Shown here piece by piece: positions 63,644-64,000 of a stretch of DNA of 64,000 nucleotides; position 1 is the first letter of the stretch; each line of letters starts with the position of its first letter. The DNA comes from Acidobacteriota bacterium (GTDB taxonomy: Bacteria; Acidobacteriota; Vicinamibacteria; Fen-336), in assembly GCA_011526565.1 (NCBI GenBank), contig WYBL01000026.1, positions 1 to 64,000 of the forward strand, read 5' to 3'. The notes under the pieces are model-generated. The model made no database searches. It was not told where the DNA came from and saw nothing but the letters and a program-made list of their open reading frames with translations. Made by a program: the position numbers and the translations under genes.

Positions 63644-63680
63644 TTCCCCAGCACGTTCCTGCCGCATCCAGGAGGGCCAC

Positions 63681-64000
63681 ATGCCACGTTGGGGAGCCGT
63701 GATCCTCGGTGGCGTCCTCGCCACCGTTCCGTGGGCCCCGATCGCCCTCGCCCAGGGCGACCAGGAGATCAACGCCAGCGTCCAGTTCAACTACGCGCCG
63801 CCGGGCGCGCGCAGCATGGCGATGGGGGGCGCCTTCCTCGGCCTCGCCGACGACGCCACCGCCGCCTACGCCAACCCCGCCGGCCTGATGGCGCTGACGC
63901 GCCCCGAGCTCTCGTTCGAGGGGCGGATGTCCCGCTTCGAGAGCCTGTTCACCGACCGCGGCTCGGAGCCGCCGCGGACGCCGACGGGGTTCGGCGTCGA
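63681..64000 (+). CDS. FadL/PorV-like outer-membrane protein (partial, runs off the right edge)
   Basis: The first 106 residues are visible: a signal peptide ending at about residue 24 (IALAQG), then QINASVQFNYAPPGARSMAMG-type sequence, GGAFLGLADDATAAYANPAGL and MALTRPELSFEGRM. The AMGGAF-x-x-LADD-x-x-A-x-x-NPAGL motif is characteristic of the UPF0164/FadL/PorV outer-membrane superfamily. GGAGGG lies nine bases before the ATG. The C-terminus is outside the window. Confidence 0.85.
   Translation, partial: MPRWGAVILGGVLATVPWAPIALAQGDQEINASVQFNYAPPGARSMAMGGAFLGLADDATAAYANPAGLMALTRPELSFEGRMSRFESLFTDRGSEPPRTPTGFGV

Overview
The window is very GC-rich, densely coded chromosomal DNA from a Gram-negative bacterium. 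A carboxypeptidase-regulatory-like TonB-dependent receptor, large Ser/Thr kinases fused to TPR repeats, a propeller/GGDEF regulator and many beta-barrels together suggest Acidobacteriota (Thermoanaerobaculia/Holophagae-like) or a neighbouring lineage. This rests on gene content only; no rRNA or tRNA gene was found to confirm it. No gap between genes exceeds about 240 bases. I saw no CRISPR array, insertion sequence or prophage.

Layout. 1-893 (-): partial zinc-ribbon protein. 953-3927 (+): two crotonases and an 8-oxoguanine deaminase-type amidohydrolase in one operon. 4161-8638 (+): HxlR regulator, small secreted protein, 920-aa TonB-dependent receptor, terminator hairpin, small secreted HExxH protein. 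8635-11144 (-): atypical-kinase/Omp85 fusion interrupted by a frameshift, followed by a remnant of an OmpA gene (+). 11261-12799 (-): malQ. 12862-15886 (-): PduS-like flavo-Fe-S protein, tandem-domain BMC shell protein and NapH/CcoG-like membrane ferredoxin. 15893-23730 (-): PQQ-type propeller, membrane protein, propeller-GGDEF protein (frameshifted) and Ser/Thr kinase-TPR.

24261-33012 (-) is one tightly packed operon: ECF sigma factor, FMN-binding oxidase-like protein, UbiX, SpeD, DUF4178 double zinc-ribbon protein, two tiny membrane proteins (one DUF350), membrane-anchored spermidine-synthase-like enzyme, WD40 protein, Tat-exported FAD amine-oxidase-like protein and a 71-aa membrane protein. 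It looks like a self-contained envelope-associated polyamine (or polyamine-like) synthesis and oxidation system, and is the most promising candidate for an under-described system here.

33066-35922 (+): beta-barrel protein, a pair of Tat-exported ferritin-like proteins and a DUF1611/DgcN-type protein. 35969-38475 (-): ABC importer of the NMT1/SsuA/ThiY class. 38555-56483: surface-glycan locus with a flippase, several glycosyltransferases, two GT-C membrane transferases, Gfo/Idh dehydrogenase, SGNH esterases, an acyltransferase-3 protein, a sulfatase-fold enzyme and three radical SAM/SPASM proteins; the last of these is paired with a cytochrome P450. 57880-64000: FHA protein, kbl, GAF-PP2C phosphatase, M20 peptidase, a porin-like barrel and the start of an FadL/PorV-like protein.

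Two window-wide patterns stand out. Many transcription units begin with a TAnnnT hexamer (TACAAT, TAGACT, TATAGT and so on) only 5-12 bases before the start codon and without a Shine-Dalgarno sequence, which points to leaderless mRNAs. Genes inside operons commonly overlap as GTGA, ATGA or CTGA. Two clear single-base frameshifts and one tangled convergent junction, all in G/C runs, may be assembly errors and should be checked against reads before being called pseudogenes.
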